Source: Streptomyces decoyicus (GTDB taxonomy: Bacteria; Actinomycetota; Actinomycetes; Streptomycetales; Streptomycetaceae). Taken from it: DNA of 64,000 nucleotides. The notes beneath the pieces are model-generated. The model saw nothing but the letters and a program-made list of their open reading frames with translations. It was not told the origin of the DNA and did no database searches. Below, piece after piece: positions 44,503 through 53,332 of this stretch (its first letter is position 1; each line of letters opens with the position of its first letter). Made by a program: the position numbers and the translations under genes. The stretch is taken from NCBI RefSeq assembly GCF_019880305.1, contig NZ_CP082301.1, positions 5,518,001-5,582,000 of the forward strand, in the 5' to 3' direction.

Positions 44503-45356
44503 GCGGGGACGGCCCCCTCGGCGGTCGGGTGTGCCGTGGCGGCCCCGTCGACCTCGTTGCGCAGCAGCTGCCACAACTCGGCCTTCAGGGCGGTGAATTC
44601 GGGGGTGTCCCGGACCGCGCCGGTGCGTGGACGGCCGAACGGCGGGCGGCGTTCGGCGATGATCCGGCCGGGCCGGGCGGACATCACCAGGACCCGGTCA
44701 CCGAGCACCAGGGCCTCTTCGAGGCTGTGGGTGATGAAGAGGGTGGTGGTGCGGGTGGTCTGGGTGAGGTCGAGCAGCTCGTCCTGGAGGAGGGTGCGCA
44801 GCTGGGCGTCGAGGGCCGCGAACGGCTCGTCCATCAGCAGCATCTCCGGCTCCACGGCGAGCGCGCGGGCAATGGCGACGCGCTGGCGCATCCCGCCGGA
44901 GAGCGCGGCCGGATAGGCGCCGGCGAACTCGGTGAGCTCCATCCGGGCGAGCCAGGAGCGGGCCCGTGCGTCGGCCTCCTTACGGGGCACGCGCTGGATG
45001 TCGAGGCCGAAGCGGACATTGGCCAGCACGGTTTTCCAGTCATGGATGCCGTAGTCCTGGAAGATCATTGCGGCCGGCCGTTCGGCGCTCGCCCGGATCT
45101 CCAGCTCGCCCTCGCTGGGGCGCAGCAGCCCGGCGGCGATCCGCAGCAGGGTCGACTTGCCGCAGCCGGACGGGCCGACGAGACAGACGAATTCGCCCGG
45201 TGCGATCTCGGCGTCGACGGGGCCGAGGGCGGCCAGCGCCGTTCTGCCGCGGCCGAACGAGCGGGTCAGGGCGCGGGCGCGCAGGGCCGGTGGGCGGGGG
45301 GAGGACGGCTCGGCGGGTGGGCGGTGCGCTGCGGGGGAAGGGTGCGGCTCTCCCAC
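44499..45356 (-). CDS. ABC importer ATP-binding protein (SsuB/TauB-like)
   Basis: The product has 285 residues. Walker A GPSGCGKST, signature LSGGMRQRVAIARAL and Walker B LLMDEPFAALD are all intact. AAGGAG lies about six bases before the GTG. It is the first gene of the three-gene importer operon. About 25 Pro-rich residues precede the domain. Confidence 0.93.
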   Translation of the reverse strand: MGEPHPSPAAHRPPAEPSSPRPPALRARALTRSFGRGRTALAALGPVDAEIAPGEFVCLVGPSGCGKSTLLRIAAGLLRPSEGELEIRASAERPAAMIFQDYGIHDWKTVLANVRFGLDIQRVPRKEADARARSWLARMELTEFAGAYPAALSGGMRQRVAIARALAVEPEMLLMDEPFAALDAQLRTLLQDELLDLTQTTRTTTLFITHSLEEALVLGDRVLVMSARPGRIIAERRPPFGRPRTGAVRDTPEFTALKAELWQLLRNEVDGAATAHPTAEGAVPA

Positions 45357-45589
45357 GGGGTGCTCCTTGCGGAGTGCGGACAGGGTGCCGCCGTGGTGCG
45401 GGGCGCGGGGCCCGGTCGGGCCCGGTGGCCGGAAAGCGCGGCCCGCCGACGATATGACGGTGCGTCAGATTCGGGCAAGGGGCGTGCGGGCACGGGTGTG
45501 CGGTGGGGGAGATGAGGCGCCAGGTGGCAGGGGGATCGGTGGGCGGGCCGGGCACGCGAAGCAGCCCGCGGCCGGAGGGACGCGGGCTC

Positions 45590-45677
45590 GGGGAGGCGTA
45601 CGGCGTGACGCGGGGCGGGGAGGCGTACGGCGTGACGCGGGGCGGGGAGGCGTACGGCGTGACGCGGGGCGGGGAGG
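45590..45677 (+). repeat. 27-bp tandem repeat, three copies
   Basis: The 27-bp unit, beginning GGGGAGGCGTACGGCG, occurs at 45590, 45617 and 45644 with a 7-bp fourth start at 45671. It lies in the 350-bp gap between the ABC operon and the Fur-type gene. Read on the minus strand it is upstream of the ABC operon. Confidence 0.95.
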
Positions 45678-45707
45678 GCCCGGACGGGGGCCCGGCTCCC
45701 CTTGGTG

Positions 45708-46127
45708 TCAGGGCGTGGCGTGGCAGTTGGGGCAGAGGCCCCGGTAGGTCACGGTGACCTCGGAGACCTGGAAGCCGTAGCGCTCCGGCTCGGGAAGCGC
45801 GGAGAGCGGGTCGCCCTGGACGTGGACGTCGCGGATCGTGCCGCACTGCGAGCAGATGAGGTGCTGGTGGTCGTGGTGGGCGTTGGGGTCGTAGCGCTTG
45901 GCCCGGCCGTCCGTGCTCACCTCGATCACCTCACCGAGCGAGACCAGTTCGCCGAGCGTGTTGTAGACCGTGGCGCGCGAGATCTCGGGAAGCCGGTCGG
46001 ATGCCAGCGCGTGCACCTCGTCGGCGGTGTAGTGGACGTGGTCCCCGTCGAGGACCTCGGCGACGACGCGTCGCTGCGCGGTCAGCCGCCAGCCGCGTCC
46101 CCGGAGCCGTTCCAGCAGGTCACTCAT
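45708..46127 (-). CDS. Fur-family regulator (CatR/FurA-like)
   Basis: The product has 139 residues: an N-terminal winged helix (RLTAQRRVVAEVL, ISRATVYNTL) and a metal-binding domain with HHDHQHLICSQCG and CPNCH. It is divergent from a catalase gene, so a peroxide-sensing PerR/CatR role is likely; an iron-sensing FurA role is the alternative. AGGTGATT precedes the ATG. An upstream GTG at 46136 is part of that ribosome binding site and is rejected. Confidence 0.9.
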   Translation of the reverse strand: MSDLLERLRGRGWRLTAQRRVVAEVLDGDHVHYTADEVHALASDRLPEISRATVYNTLGELVSLGEVIEVSTDGRAKRYDPNAHHDHQHLICSQCGTIRDVHVQGDPLSALPEPERYGFQVSEVTVTYRGLCPNCHATP

Positions 46128-46207
46128 GCCAATCACCTATCAGTCAGATACAGCCAGGGTAGCAGTGCAGGTCCATCACCGGATCGAGTACGAGTTTCGG
46201 CTTCTTC

Positions 46208-46235
46208 TTGACTTAGACATTGTCCAATGTAAGAT
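46208..46235 (+). promoter_or_regulatory. Catalase promoter with Fur-box-like palindrome
   Basis: TTGACT (46208-46213) and TAAGAT (46230-46235) are separated by 16 bp. The spacer contains ACATT-GTCC-AATGT within a TTAGACATTGTCCAATGTAA palindrome, an A/T-rich site typical of Fur/PerR boxes. Repressor binding would occlude both promoter elements. Confidence 0.65.
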
Positions 46236-46287
46236 CGGGTTCGGCGCAAGCCAAGGGCAGGTGGAGAAGACTTTTCAGGAGGCGCAC

Positions 46288-47751
46288 GTGTCGGTAGAGA
46301 GCACCACCGGACCGCTGACCACGGAGTCCGGGGCTCCGGTCGGGGACAACCAGAACAGCGAGACGGCCGGCATCGGCGGGCCCGGCCTCATCCAGGACCA
46401 GCTCCTGATCGAGAAGCTCGCGCACTTCAACCGTGAGCGCATCCCGGAGCGGATCGTGCACGCCCGTGGCGCCGGTGCGTACGGCACCTTCACGGTGACC
46501 GCGGATGTGACCAAGTACACCCGCGCCGCGTTCCTCTCCGAGGTCGGCAAGCAGACCGAGACCTTCCTGCGCTTCTCGACCGTCGCGGGCAACCTCGGCT
46601 CCGCCGACGCGGTGCGTGACCCGCGCGGCTTCGCGCTGAAGTTCTACACCGAAGAGGGCAATTACGACCTCGTCGGCAACAACACCCCGGTGTTCTTCAT
46701 CAAGGACGCCATCAAATTCCCCGACTTCATCCACACCCAGAAGCGCGACCCGTACACCGGCTCGCAGGAGGCGGACAACGTCTGGGACTTCTGGGGCCTC
46801 TCACCCGAGTCCACGCACCAGGTCACCTGGCTGTTCGGCGACCGCGGCATCCCCGCCTCCTACCGCCACATGAACGGCTACGGCTCGCACACCTTCCAGT
46901 GGAACAACGCCGCCGGTGAGGTCTTCTGGGTCAAGTACCACTTCAAGACCGACCAGGGCATCAAGAACCTCACGACCTCCGAGGCCGCCGAGACCTCCGG
47001 CCTCGACCCGGACAGCCACCAGCGCGATCTGCGCGAGTCCATCGAGCGGGGCGACTTCCCGAGCTGGACCGTCCAGGTGCAGATCATGCCCGCGGCCGAC
47101 GCGGCCGGCTACCGCTTCAACCCGTTCGACCTGACCAAGGTCTGGCCGCACGAGGACTACCCGCCGATCGAGATCGGCAAGCTGGAGCTCAACCGCAACC
47201 CCGAGAACATCTTCGCCGAGGTCGAGCAGTCGATCTTCTCCCCGCACCACTTCGTGCCGGGCATCGGTCCGTCCCCCGACAAGATGCTCCAGGGCCGTCT
47301 CTTCGCGTACGGCGACGCGCACCGCTACCGCGTCGGCATCAACGCCGACCACCTCCCGGTGAACCGCCCGCACGCCACGGAGGCGCGCAGCCACGGCCGG
47401 GACGGCGCGCTGTACGACGGCCGGCACGCGGGCCGGAAGAACTACGAGCCCAACAGCTTCGGCGGCCCGGCCGAGACCGGCCGTGCCCTGTGGCAGCCGG
47501 TTGCCGTGAGCGGTCCCACCGGTGAGCAGGAGGCGCCCTCGCATGCCGAGGACGACGACTTCGTCCAGGCCGGCACCCTCTACCGCCTGATGTCGGACGA
47601 CGAGAAGGAGCGCCTGATCGACAACCTGGCGGGCTTCATCTCCCAGGTCTCCCGCGACGACATCGCCCAGCGGGCGATCGAGAACTTCCGCAAGGCGGAC
47701 GCTGACTACGGCAAGCGGCTGGAAGCCGCGGTCCAGGCCCTGCGCGGCTGA
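46288..47751 (+). CDS. katA: Monofunctional haem catalase
   Basis: The product has 487 residues and is a small-subunit (clade 3-like) catalase. The distal His lies in VHARGAGAYG, the Asn in GNNTPVFF, and the proximal Tyr in RLFAYGDAHRYRVG. It degrades hydrogen peroxide in the cytosol. AGGAGG six bases before the GTG sets the start. It is controlled from a promoter overlapped by a Fur-type palindrome and is divergent from the regulator. Confidence 0.95.
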   Translation: MSVESTTGPLTTESGAPVGDNQNSETAGIGGPGLIQDQLLIEKLAHFNRERIPERIVHARGAGAYGTFTVTADVTKYTRAAFLSEVGKQTETFLRFSTVAGNLGSADAVRDPRGFALKFYTEEGNYDLVGNNTPVFFIKDAIKFPDFIHTQKRDPYTGSQEADNVWDFWGLSPESTHQVTWLFGDRGIPASYRHMNGYGSHTFQWNNAAGEVFWVKYHFKTDQGIKNLTTSEAAETSGLDPDSHQRDLRESIERGDFPSWTVQVQIMPAADAAGYRFNPFDLTKVWPHEDYPPIEIGKLELNRNPENIFAEVEQSIFSPHHFVPGIGPSPDKMLQGRLFAYGDAHRYRVGINADHLPVNRPHATEARSHGRDGALYDGRHAGRKNYEPNSFGGPAETGRALWQPVAVSGPTGEQEAPSHAEDDDFVQAGTLYRLMSDDEKERLIDNLAGFISQVSRDDIAQRAIENFRKADADYGKRLEAAVQALRG

Positions 47752-47835
47752 CCCTTTTTGCGGCTGAGCCGCCGCCGCTCTCGCGGAGGTGGTTGCGCGC
47801 CGTGGGGGTTGCTCGATTGCCGCTTGCCGTAATAA

Positions 47836-47874
47836 ACGAAGAGGCCGGACGCCAGTGGGCTCCGGCCTCTTCGT
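47836..47874. terminator. Bidirectional terminator after catalase
   Basis: ACGAAGAGGCCGGA pairs perfectly (14 bp) with TCCGGCCTCTTCGT around an 11-nt loop, between catalase and the convergent CBS gene. Confidence 0.85.
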
Positions 47875-47901
47875 GCGTCCGGCCGCAGGGCCGTTCGCGG
47901 C

Positions 47902-48309
47902 TCAGGCGGGTACGGCGCGGGCCCGCTCCGTGGCGGCCGACCGGCAGCGGATGATGTCGCGTACGGATACCACCCCGACCGGTTCATGGCCGTCGAGCAC
48001 GATCAGATGGCGGAAGCCGCCGCGCACCATGGCGTCCGCGGCATCGTCCAGGGTCCAGTCCGGAGCGGCGAAGACCACGTCCGAGGTGGTGTGGGTCTGG
48101 GCGGTCTCCCGGTCGGGGTTCTCGCCCGCGCCGAGGGAATTGAGGATGTCGCGCTCGGTGAGGATGCCGATGCCGCTGTTGTCGTTGTCGAGGACCACGG
48201 CCGCGCCGATGCGGCGGGCCGCCATCAGCTGCGCCGCCTGACGGAGGGTGTGAGCGGGCCCGATGGTGAGGACCACCGTGCTCATGGCGTCTTTGACGTG
48301 CATGGGCAT
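47902..48309 (-). CDS. CBS-domain protein
   Basis: The product has 135 residues and consists of two CBS motifs (IGAAVVLDNDNSGIGILTERD and a second with GVVSVRDII), forming one Bateman module that probably binds adenine nucleotides. No effector domain is attached. GGAGGTGG lies eleven bases before the ATG. Upstream, two adjacent TTCACAA repeats (48351-48366, plus-strand reading) could be an operator. Confidence 0.9.
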   Translation of the reverse strand: MPMHVKDAMSTVVLTIGPAHTLRQAAQLMAARRIGAAVVLDNDNSGIGILTERDILNSLGAGENPDRETAQTHTTSDVVFAAPDWTLDDAADAMVRGGFRHLIVLDGHEPVGVVSVRDIIRCRSAATERARAVPA

Positions 48310-48454
48310 GGAGTGGAGCCACCTCCTTGGTGAATGTGCTTGCGAAGGGATTCACAAGTTCACAAAGTGGGGGATTCTCATGTTCACATGCCTGTGCCGA
48401 TGCAACAAGGGGCAAGTGCGGGACGGGTGTCCGAATGTCCCGCCCTGCCGCAGG

Positions 48455-49258
48455 TCAGCGGGCGGAGTCGCCGAGGTAACTCAGCAGATCCTCGTGCAGC
48501 AGACCGTTGGAGGCCGCGGCGTTGCCGCTGTGCGGGCCCGGCTTTCCGTCCAGGCCGGTGAACTGTCCGCCGGCCTCCTTCACGACCACCGCACAGGCCG
48601 CCATGTCCCACAGCGAGAGCTCCGGCTCCGCGCAGATGTCCACCGAACCCTCGGCGATCATCATGTACGGCCAGAAGTCGCCATAGGCCCGGGTGCGCCA
48701 GCAGTCCCGGCTCAGGTCGAGGAAGCTGGGCAGCTTGTCGCGCTCCTCCCAGCCGGTCAGCGAGGAGTAGGCGAACGAGGCGTCCTGGATGCGGCCGACC
48801 TTCGAGACCTGCAGCCGGGTCGCGGAGGTCAGACTGCGGCCGGTGAAGGCCCCCAGGCCGTCGGCGGCCCACCAGCGGCGGTGGAGCGCCGGTGCGGAGA
48901 CGATGCCGACCACCGGGCGGTCACCGCCCTCGCCGCGCTCCATCAGCGCGATCAGCGTCGCCCAGACCGGCACCCCGCGGACGTAGTTCTTCGTGCCGTC
49001 GATCGGGTCGATGATCCAGCGACGCGGGCCCGCGCCCTCGCTGCCGAACTCCTCGCCGAGCACCGCATCGCGTGGCCGGGCCCGCTGGAGCTGGCCGCGG
49101 ATGAGCTCCTCGGCGGCCTTGTCCGCCTCGCTCACCGGTGTCATGTCCGGTTTGGTCTCGACCTTGAGGTCGAGGGCCTTGAAGCGCTCCATGGTGGCGG
49201 CGTCCGCGGCGTCCGCGAGGACATGGCCGAGGCGAAGATCATCGTGATAGTCGGGCAT
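48455..49258 (-). CDS. hisN: Inositol-monophosphatase family phosphatase (HisN type)
   Basis: The product has 267 residues. Metal-site motifs GEEFG, WIIDPIDGTKNYVRG and SLWDMAA are complete. Actinobacterial HisN, the histidinol-phosphate phosphatase, belongs to this family and I recall it beside a TetR gene and the rsgA/aroA block in streptomycetes. Substrate assignment rests on that context; inositol phosphate or another small phosphate is possible. Confidence 0.85.
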   Translation of the reverse strand: MPDYHDDLRLGHVLADAADAATMERFKALDLKVETKPDMTPVSEADKAAEELIRGQLQRARPRDAVLGEEFGSEGAGPRRWIIDPIDGTKNYVRGVPVWATLIALMERGEGGDRPVVGIVSAPALHRRWWAADGLGAFTGRSLTSATRLQVSKVGRIQDASFAYSSLTGWEERDKLPSFLDLSRDCWRTRAYGDFWPYMMIAEGSVDICAEPELSLWDMAACAVVVKEAGGQFTGLDGKPGPHSGNAAASNGLLHEDLLSYLGDSAR

Positions 49259-49361
49259 GTGCGAACAGTATCGATTGGTATACGCAGGAGCCACACGACC
49301 ATGCGCCGCCGGGCGTGTGACGGCCCCGGGCCCTGCCGGTGAGCGGGTGCTGCGACGACCC

Positions 49362-49390
49362 TTGACAGCATCTGGCGCCGCGTCAATTCT
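49362..49390 (+). promoter_or_regulatory. Sigma-70-type promoter of the TetR gene
   Basis: Perfect -35 TTGACA (49362-49367), a 17-bp spacer and AATTCT as -10 (49385-49390). Transcription would start about 38 bp before the ATG. Confidence 0.6.
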
Positions 49391-49434
49391 GTGCGCACAC
49401 CGGCCACCTGGGCCGGCGGCCGGGGAGGCGACGG

Positions 49435-50169
49435 ATGCCCGCAGCGCGTGAATCCCTGCTCGATGCCGCCTACACGGCGCTGATGAACCGGCCCTGGGCG
49501 GCCGTACGGATGGTCGATGTCGCGGCCGCCGCCGGGGTCTCCCGGCAGACCCTCTACAACGAGTTCGGCAGCAAGGAAGGGCTGGCCCGCGCCCTGGTCC
49601 GCCGGGAGACCGAGAACTACCTCGCCGGAGTCGCACGGGCGCTGGCCCGGGGAGCCTCGGCCGCCGGAACGCGGGGCGACGCCGCGGGCCGGGTGGTGGC
49701 CGCGGCCGCCTGGACGCTGCGCACCGCCCGCGCCAATCCCCTGGTCAGAGCCGCTTTGACCGGCTGCTGGGGCGACCGGCTGCCGACCCCTGCGCCGGCG
49801 CCCGACGACGCCGTGCCGCTACCGGCCGCCCGGCCCGGCGCCCCCGCGCAGCGTGCCGCGGCGTCCGTGGAGGGGCCGCTGCCGGGCCCCGCGGAGCTCG
49901 TCGGCAGGTTCTGCGACCACGCGGTCGCGGCGCTGGAGCCCGACTGGCCCGCTGAGGAGCTGCCGGCCCTGGGGAGCGCCTGCGAGACCGCGGCGCGGCT
50001 GACCCTGGCCTGCGTGGTGGCCCCGCCGACTCCCGGTACGGCGCCGGCGCCGGGCCGCATACCGGCACAGCGTGCGCGGCGGGAGCTGGAGACGGAGGCG
50101 GTGTCCCGGCTCGTACGGGGGGCCTTCGCCCGGATGCCGGTCGGTGTGCCGCCGGCCGACCGTGGATGA
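49435..50169 (+). CDS. TetR-family transcriptional regulator
   Basis: The product has 244 residues. The N-terminal helix-turn-helix reads VDVAAAAGVSRQTLYNEFG and the C-terminal ligand domain is Ala/Pro-rich with a low-complexity loop near 120-145. GGGAGG lies seven bases before the ATG. Neighbours are divergent hisN and a convergent SMR pump; the pump is a plausible but unproven target. Confidence 0.92.
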   Translation: MPAARESLLDAAYTALMNRPWAAVRMVDVAAAAGVSRQTLYNEFGSKEGLARALVRRETENYLAGVARALARGASAAGTRGDAAGRVVAAAAWTLRTARANPLVRAALTGCWGDRLPTPAPAPDDAVPLPAARPGAPAQRAAASVEGPLPGPAELVGRFCDHAVAALEPDWPAEELPALGSACETAARLTLACVVAPPTPGTAPAPGRIPAQRARRELETEAVSRLVRGAFARMPVGVPPADRG

Positions 50170-50280
50170 CGGGGTGTCACGGCCGTGGGCCCTGGGGGTG
50201 GCGCGCTGTCCGCAGAAGTTGACGGGCCGCACGGGCACCGGGGCCTGCACCGGGCGCTGTGCGGACAAGCGGCCTCGGGA

Positions 50281-50604
50281 TCAGTGCGCCGAGCCCGACA
50301 GCTGTAGCCCGACCACTCCGACGATGACCATGGTGATGGAGACGATCTTCAGGGTGGAGACCACATCGCCGAGGAAGACCATGCCGTAGATCGCCGTACC
50401 GGCCGCGCCGATGCCGGTCCACACCGCGTACGCCGGGCCGACGTCGAGCTTGCGCAGTGCCAGCGTCAGCAGACCGAAGCTGCCGAGGGCGAAGGCCGCG
50501 AAGGCGATGGTGGGAAAGAGGCGGGTGAAGCCGTGCGAAAGCTTGAGGCAGACCGCGAAGCCGGTCTCCAGGATCCCCGCCACCACGACGAGCAGCCACG
50601 CCAT
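50281..50604 (-). CDS. SMR-family efflux protein (SugE/Gdx-like)
   Basis: The product has 107 residues with four transmembrane helices. The essential Glu is at position 13 (GILETGFAVCLK). The sequence resembles SugE/Gdx guanidinium exporters more than EmrE. GGAGG lies nine bases before the ATG. A 47-nt foldable element precedes it. It follows rsgA on the same strand after a hairpin, so it probably has its own promoter or riboregulator. Confidence 0.88.
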   Translation of the reverse strand: MAWLLVVVAGILETGFAVCLKLSHGFTRLFPTIAFAAFALGSFGLLTLALRKLDVGPAYAVWTGIGAAGTAIYGMVFLGDVVSTLKIVSITMVIVGVVGLQLSGSAH

Positions 50605-50629
50605 GTCCCATTGCCTCCGTCAGCTGGGG

Positions 50630-50676
50630 CCGGTCTTACGTGAGCATCGACGGGACGTCAAAATCACTCGTTCCGG
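50630..50676 (-). ncRNA. Structured leader of the SMR gene (candidate)
   Basis: On the minus strand, CCGG ends enclose ACG-A-GTGA pairing with TCAC-GT, which in turn enclose GACG/CGTC. The fold lies about 26 nt before the SMR start. Guanidine riboswitches often control SugE/Gdx genes, but I cannot match any of the three classes convincingly. Confidence 0.25.
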
Positions 50677-50699
50677 CCCCGTCCTGGGCGATCGGGGCC
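50675..50699 (-). terminator. Probable terminator of the aroA-rsgA operon
   Basis: GGCCCCG and CGGGGCC form a 7-bp stem with an 11-nt loop 72 bp after rsgA; a TTTT run follows after some bases on the minus strand. Confidence 0.5.
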
Positions 50700-50770
50700 T
50701 GGTTGACCACTACGCCGGGCTTGGTGTGATTATGCCTTCACCTCGGACGGGCGTCAGCAAACTTCGGAGG

Positions 50771-51778
50771 TCAGTCGCCCTCGCGTCGCTCGCGGGTGGC
50801 CAGGAGACGGCGCAGGGAGTAGAGACGGGCCGGATCGGCGTGCCCGTCGGCGACCCATGCGTCCAGCGCACAGTCCGGTTCGTCGTGGCTACAGGCACGC
50901 GGGCAGCCGGCGGTGCCGGGCTGCAGATCCGGGAAGGCGTTGATGACCCGGGACGGGTCGACATGGTGCAGCCCGAAGGACCGTACGCCCGGGGTGTCGA
51001 TGACCCAGCCCGAGTCGTCGGGCAGCGGGAGCGCCAGCGCGGAGGTGGTGGTGTGCCGCCCGCGGCCGGTGACCGCGTTGACATGGCCGATGGCCCGACG
51101 GCGCTCCGGGACCAGGGAGTTGACCAGGGTGGTCTTGCCCACCCCGGAGTGTCCGACGAACGCCGTCATACGGCCCGTCAGCGCGGCCCTGACCCGGTCG
51201 GCGGCGCTGCCGTCGGAGAGTTCGTCGCGGTTGGTGACGAGGTAGGGGACACCGAGCGCACCGTAGGACTCCAACAAAGTGTCCGCGGAGGCCAGGTCGG
51301 ACTTGGTGAGCACCAGCAGCGGGTCGAGGCCCGCGTCGTAGGCGGCCACCAGACAGCGGTCGATGAGCCGGGGGCGCGGCTCCGGGTCGGCGAGCGCGGT
51401 GACGATCGCGAGCTGATCGGCGTTGGCGACCACGACCCGCTCGAACGGGTCGTCATCGTCGGCCGTACGGCGCAGTGTCGAGGAACGCGGCTCGACCCGG
51501 ACGATCCGGGCGAGGGTGTCCTTGGAGCCGGTCAGATCGCCGACGACGGCGACCCGGTCGCCGACCACCGCGCTCTTGCGGCCCAGTTCGCGCGCCTTCA
51601 TCGCGGTGACCGTACGGCCCTCGATGAGGCAGGTCAGACGGCCGCGGTCGACGGTCAGAACCAGGCCCTCACCGGCGTCCTCGTGCTTGGGCCGGATGTT
51701 CGTCCGGGGGCGGTTGCCCTTGGGGTTGGGACGGACGCGGATGTCGTCCTCGTCGGGGTTCTTGCCGTAGCGGCGCAT
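50771..51778 (-). CDS. rsgA: Ribosome small-subunit GTPase RsgA
   Basis: The product has 335 residues with an OB fold, then a circularly permuted GTPase (LTKSDLA as G4 before GHSGVGKTTL as G1 and DTPGVR as G3), and a C-terminal zinc knuckle (about four Cys/His near CSHDEPDC). It matures the 30S subunit. The ATG at 51778 lies 14 bp after the aroA stop, so the two genes form an operon. Confidence 0.95.
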   Translation of the reverse strand: MRRYGKNPDEDDIRVRPNPKGNRPRTNIRPKHEDAGEGLVLTVDRGRLTCLIEGRTVTAMKARELGRKSAVVGDRVAVVGDLTGSKDTLARIVRVEPRSSTLRRTADDDDPFERVVVANADQLAIVTALADPEPRPRLIDRCLVAAYDAGLDPLLVLTKSDLASADTLLESYGALGVPYLVTNRDELSDGSAADRVRAALTGRMTAFVGHSGVGKTTLVNSLVPERRRAIGHVNAVTGRGRHTTTSALALPLPDDSGWVIDTPGVRSFGLHHVDPSRVINAFPDLQPGTAGCPRACSHDEPDCALDAWVADGHADPARLYSLRRLLATRERREGD

Positions 51779-51792
51779 GGCGGCGGTACCCC

Positions 51793-53166
51793 TCAGACTC
51801 TCCGGGCGGGGACGGCCGCCGGGTCGAGCATGTCCGTCCACATCGCGGGGAAGTCGGGCAGGGTCTTGGCGGTGGTGGCGACGTTCTCCACCTCCACACC
51901 GTCGACCGCCAGGCCGATGACCGCAGCGGCGGTGGCCAGCCGGTGGTCCTCGTAGGTGTGGAAGATCCCGCCGTGCAGCGGGCGGGGCCGGATGTGCAGC
52001 CCGTCCGCGGTCTCGGTGACATCGCCGCCGAGTTCGTTGAGCTCCTTGGTGAGCGCGGCCAGCCGGTCGGTCTCGTGCAGCCGCAGGTGGGCCACGCCGC
52101 GCAGTGTGGAGGGGGAGTCGGCCAGGGCGGCGACCGCGGCGATGCCCGGTGTCAGCTCGCCGACCTCGCTCAGGTCGACGTCGATGCCGTGGATACGGCC
52201 GCTGCCGGTGAAGGTCAGCCCGCGTTCGGTCAGCTCGCAGGAACCGCCCATGGTGGTGAAGATCTCGCGCAGCGCGTCGCCGGGCTGGGTGGTGTGCTCG
52301 GGCCAGTCCGGGATGGTGACCCGGCCGCCGGTGACCAGCGCCGCGGCCAGGAACGGCTGGGCGTTGGACAGATCGGGCTCGACGACCAGATCGCGGCCGA
52401 GCAGGGCGCCCGGGGTGACCCGCCAGACGTTCGGCTCGCCGCCCGCCTCCGGGGTGTCCACCTGCGCGCCGACGCTGCGCAGCATGTCGACGGTCATCCG
52501 GATGTGCGGCATGGAGGGCAGCGCCGCGCCTACGTGCCGGACCTCGACGCCCTGGTTGAAGCGCGGCGCGGACAGCAGAAGGGCGCTGACGAACTGGGAG
52601 GACGAGGACGCGTCGATCTCGACCGGGCCGCCGTCCAGCGCGCCGCTGCCGAAGACCGTCATCGGCAGCGCGCCGCGGTTGTCGTCGTCGATCCGGGCCC
52701 CCAGGGCGCGCAGCGCGTCGATCACGCCGCCGAGCGGACGCTCGTAGGAGCGCGGGTCGCCGTCGAAGCGGATCGGGCCGTCGGCGAGCGCGGCGACCGG
52801 GGGGAGGAAGCGCATGACCGTGCCGGCGTTGCCGACGTCGATGGTGGCCGGGCCGTGCAGGCCTGCCGGGATGATCCGCCAGGCCTCGCCGCCGCCGGGC
52901 TGCCCGGCGGAGTCCGCGGAGCCGGCGGAACTGGAGGAGGCCGTCTCCTCGATGCCGACGCCCAGGGTGCGCAGCGCCTCGGCCATCAGGAGGGTGTCAC
53001 GGGAGCGCAGCGGCCGGCGCAGCCAGCCGGGCTCGGAGGAGAGGGCGGCCAGGACCAGGCCGCGGTTGGTGACCGATTTGGAGCCGGGCACGGTGACGGT
53101 GGCATCGACGGCCCCGGCGGCGAGGGGGGCGGGCCATGGGGCGGGGTGTGCGGGGCTCTCGGTCAT
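51793..53166 (-). CDS. aroA: 3-phosphoshikimate 1-carboxyvinyltransferase (EPSP synthase)
   Basis: The product has 457 residues. Motifs GSKSVTNRGLVLAAL and GNAGTVMRFLPP bind substrate, and LRLHETDRLAALTKEL and HTYEDHRLATA complete the active site. The enzyme makes EPSP in the shikimate pathway. A Ser/Gly-rich insert near residue 78-92 is a surface loop. It is followed directly by rsgA. Confidence 0.96.
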   Translation of the reverse strand: MTESPAHPAPWPAPLAAGAVDATVTVPGSKSVTNRGLVLAALSSEPGWLRRPLRSRDTLLMAEALRTLGVGIEETASSSSAGSADSAGQPGGGEAWRIIPAGLHGPATIDVGNAGTVMRFLPPVAALADGPIRFDGDPRSYERPLGGVIDALRALGARIDDDNRGALPMTVFGSGALDGGPVEIDASSSSQFVSALLLSAPRFNQGVEVRHVGAALPSMPHIRMTVDMLRSVGAQVDTPEAGGEPNVWRVTPGALLGRDLVVEPDLSNAQPFLAAALVTGGRVTIPDWPEHTTQPGDALREIFTTMGGSCELTERGLTFTGSGRIHGIDVDLSEVGELTPGIAAVAALADSPSTLRGVAHLRLHETDRLAALTKELNELGGDVTETADGLHIRPRPLHGGIFHTYEDHRLATAAAVIGLAVDGVEVENVATTAKTLPDFPAMWTDMLDPAAVPARRV

Positions 53167-53332
53167 GCCCTTACTTTAATGGCTGGCCCAGGGTGCCGAT
53201 CTTGATCAAAAGTGGCGCAACCCCTCCGGAACATGGCACGGGCAGTGCGCTCCCGTGCCGGGGGCGGGGATGCGGTGGGCGCCCCTGGGCGTGGCGGTAC
53301 GGGAACCGGCCGCCGGCCCGGGGCGGTTGGCG

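Noticed and set aside
42420..45356. Part of a biosynthetic gene cluster
   Set aside because: The three genes form a standard importer operon; no synthase, tailoring enzyme or resistance gene accompanies them.
50605..50760. Known guanidine riboswitch
   Set aside because: I could not find the conserved loops of any of the three classes, so it is listed only as a candidate structured leader.
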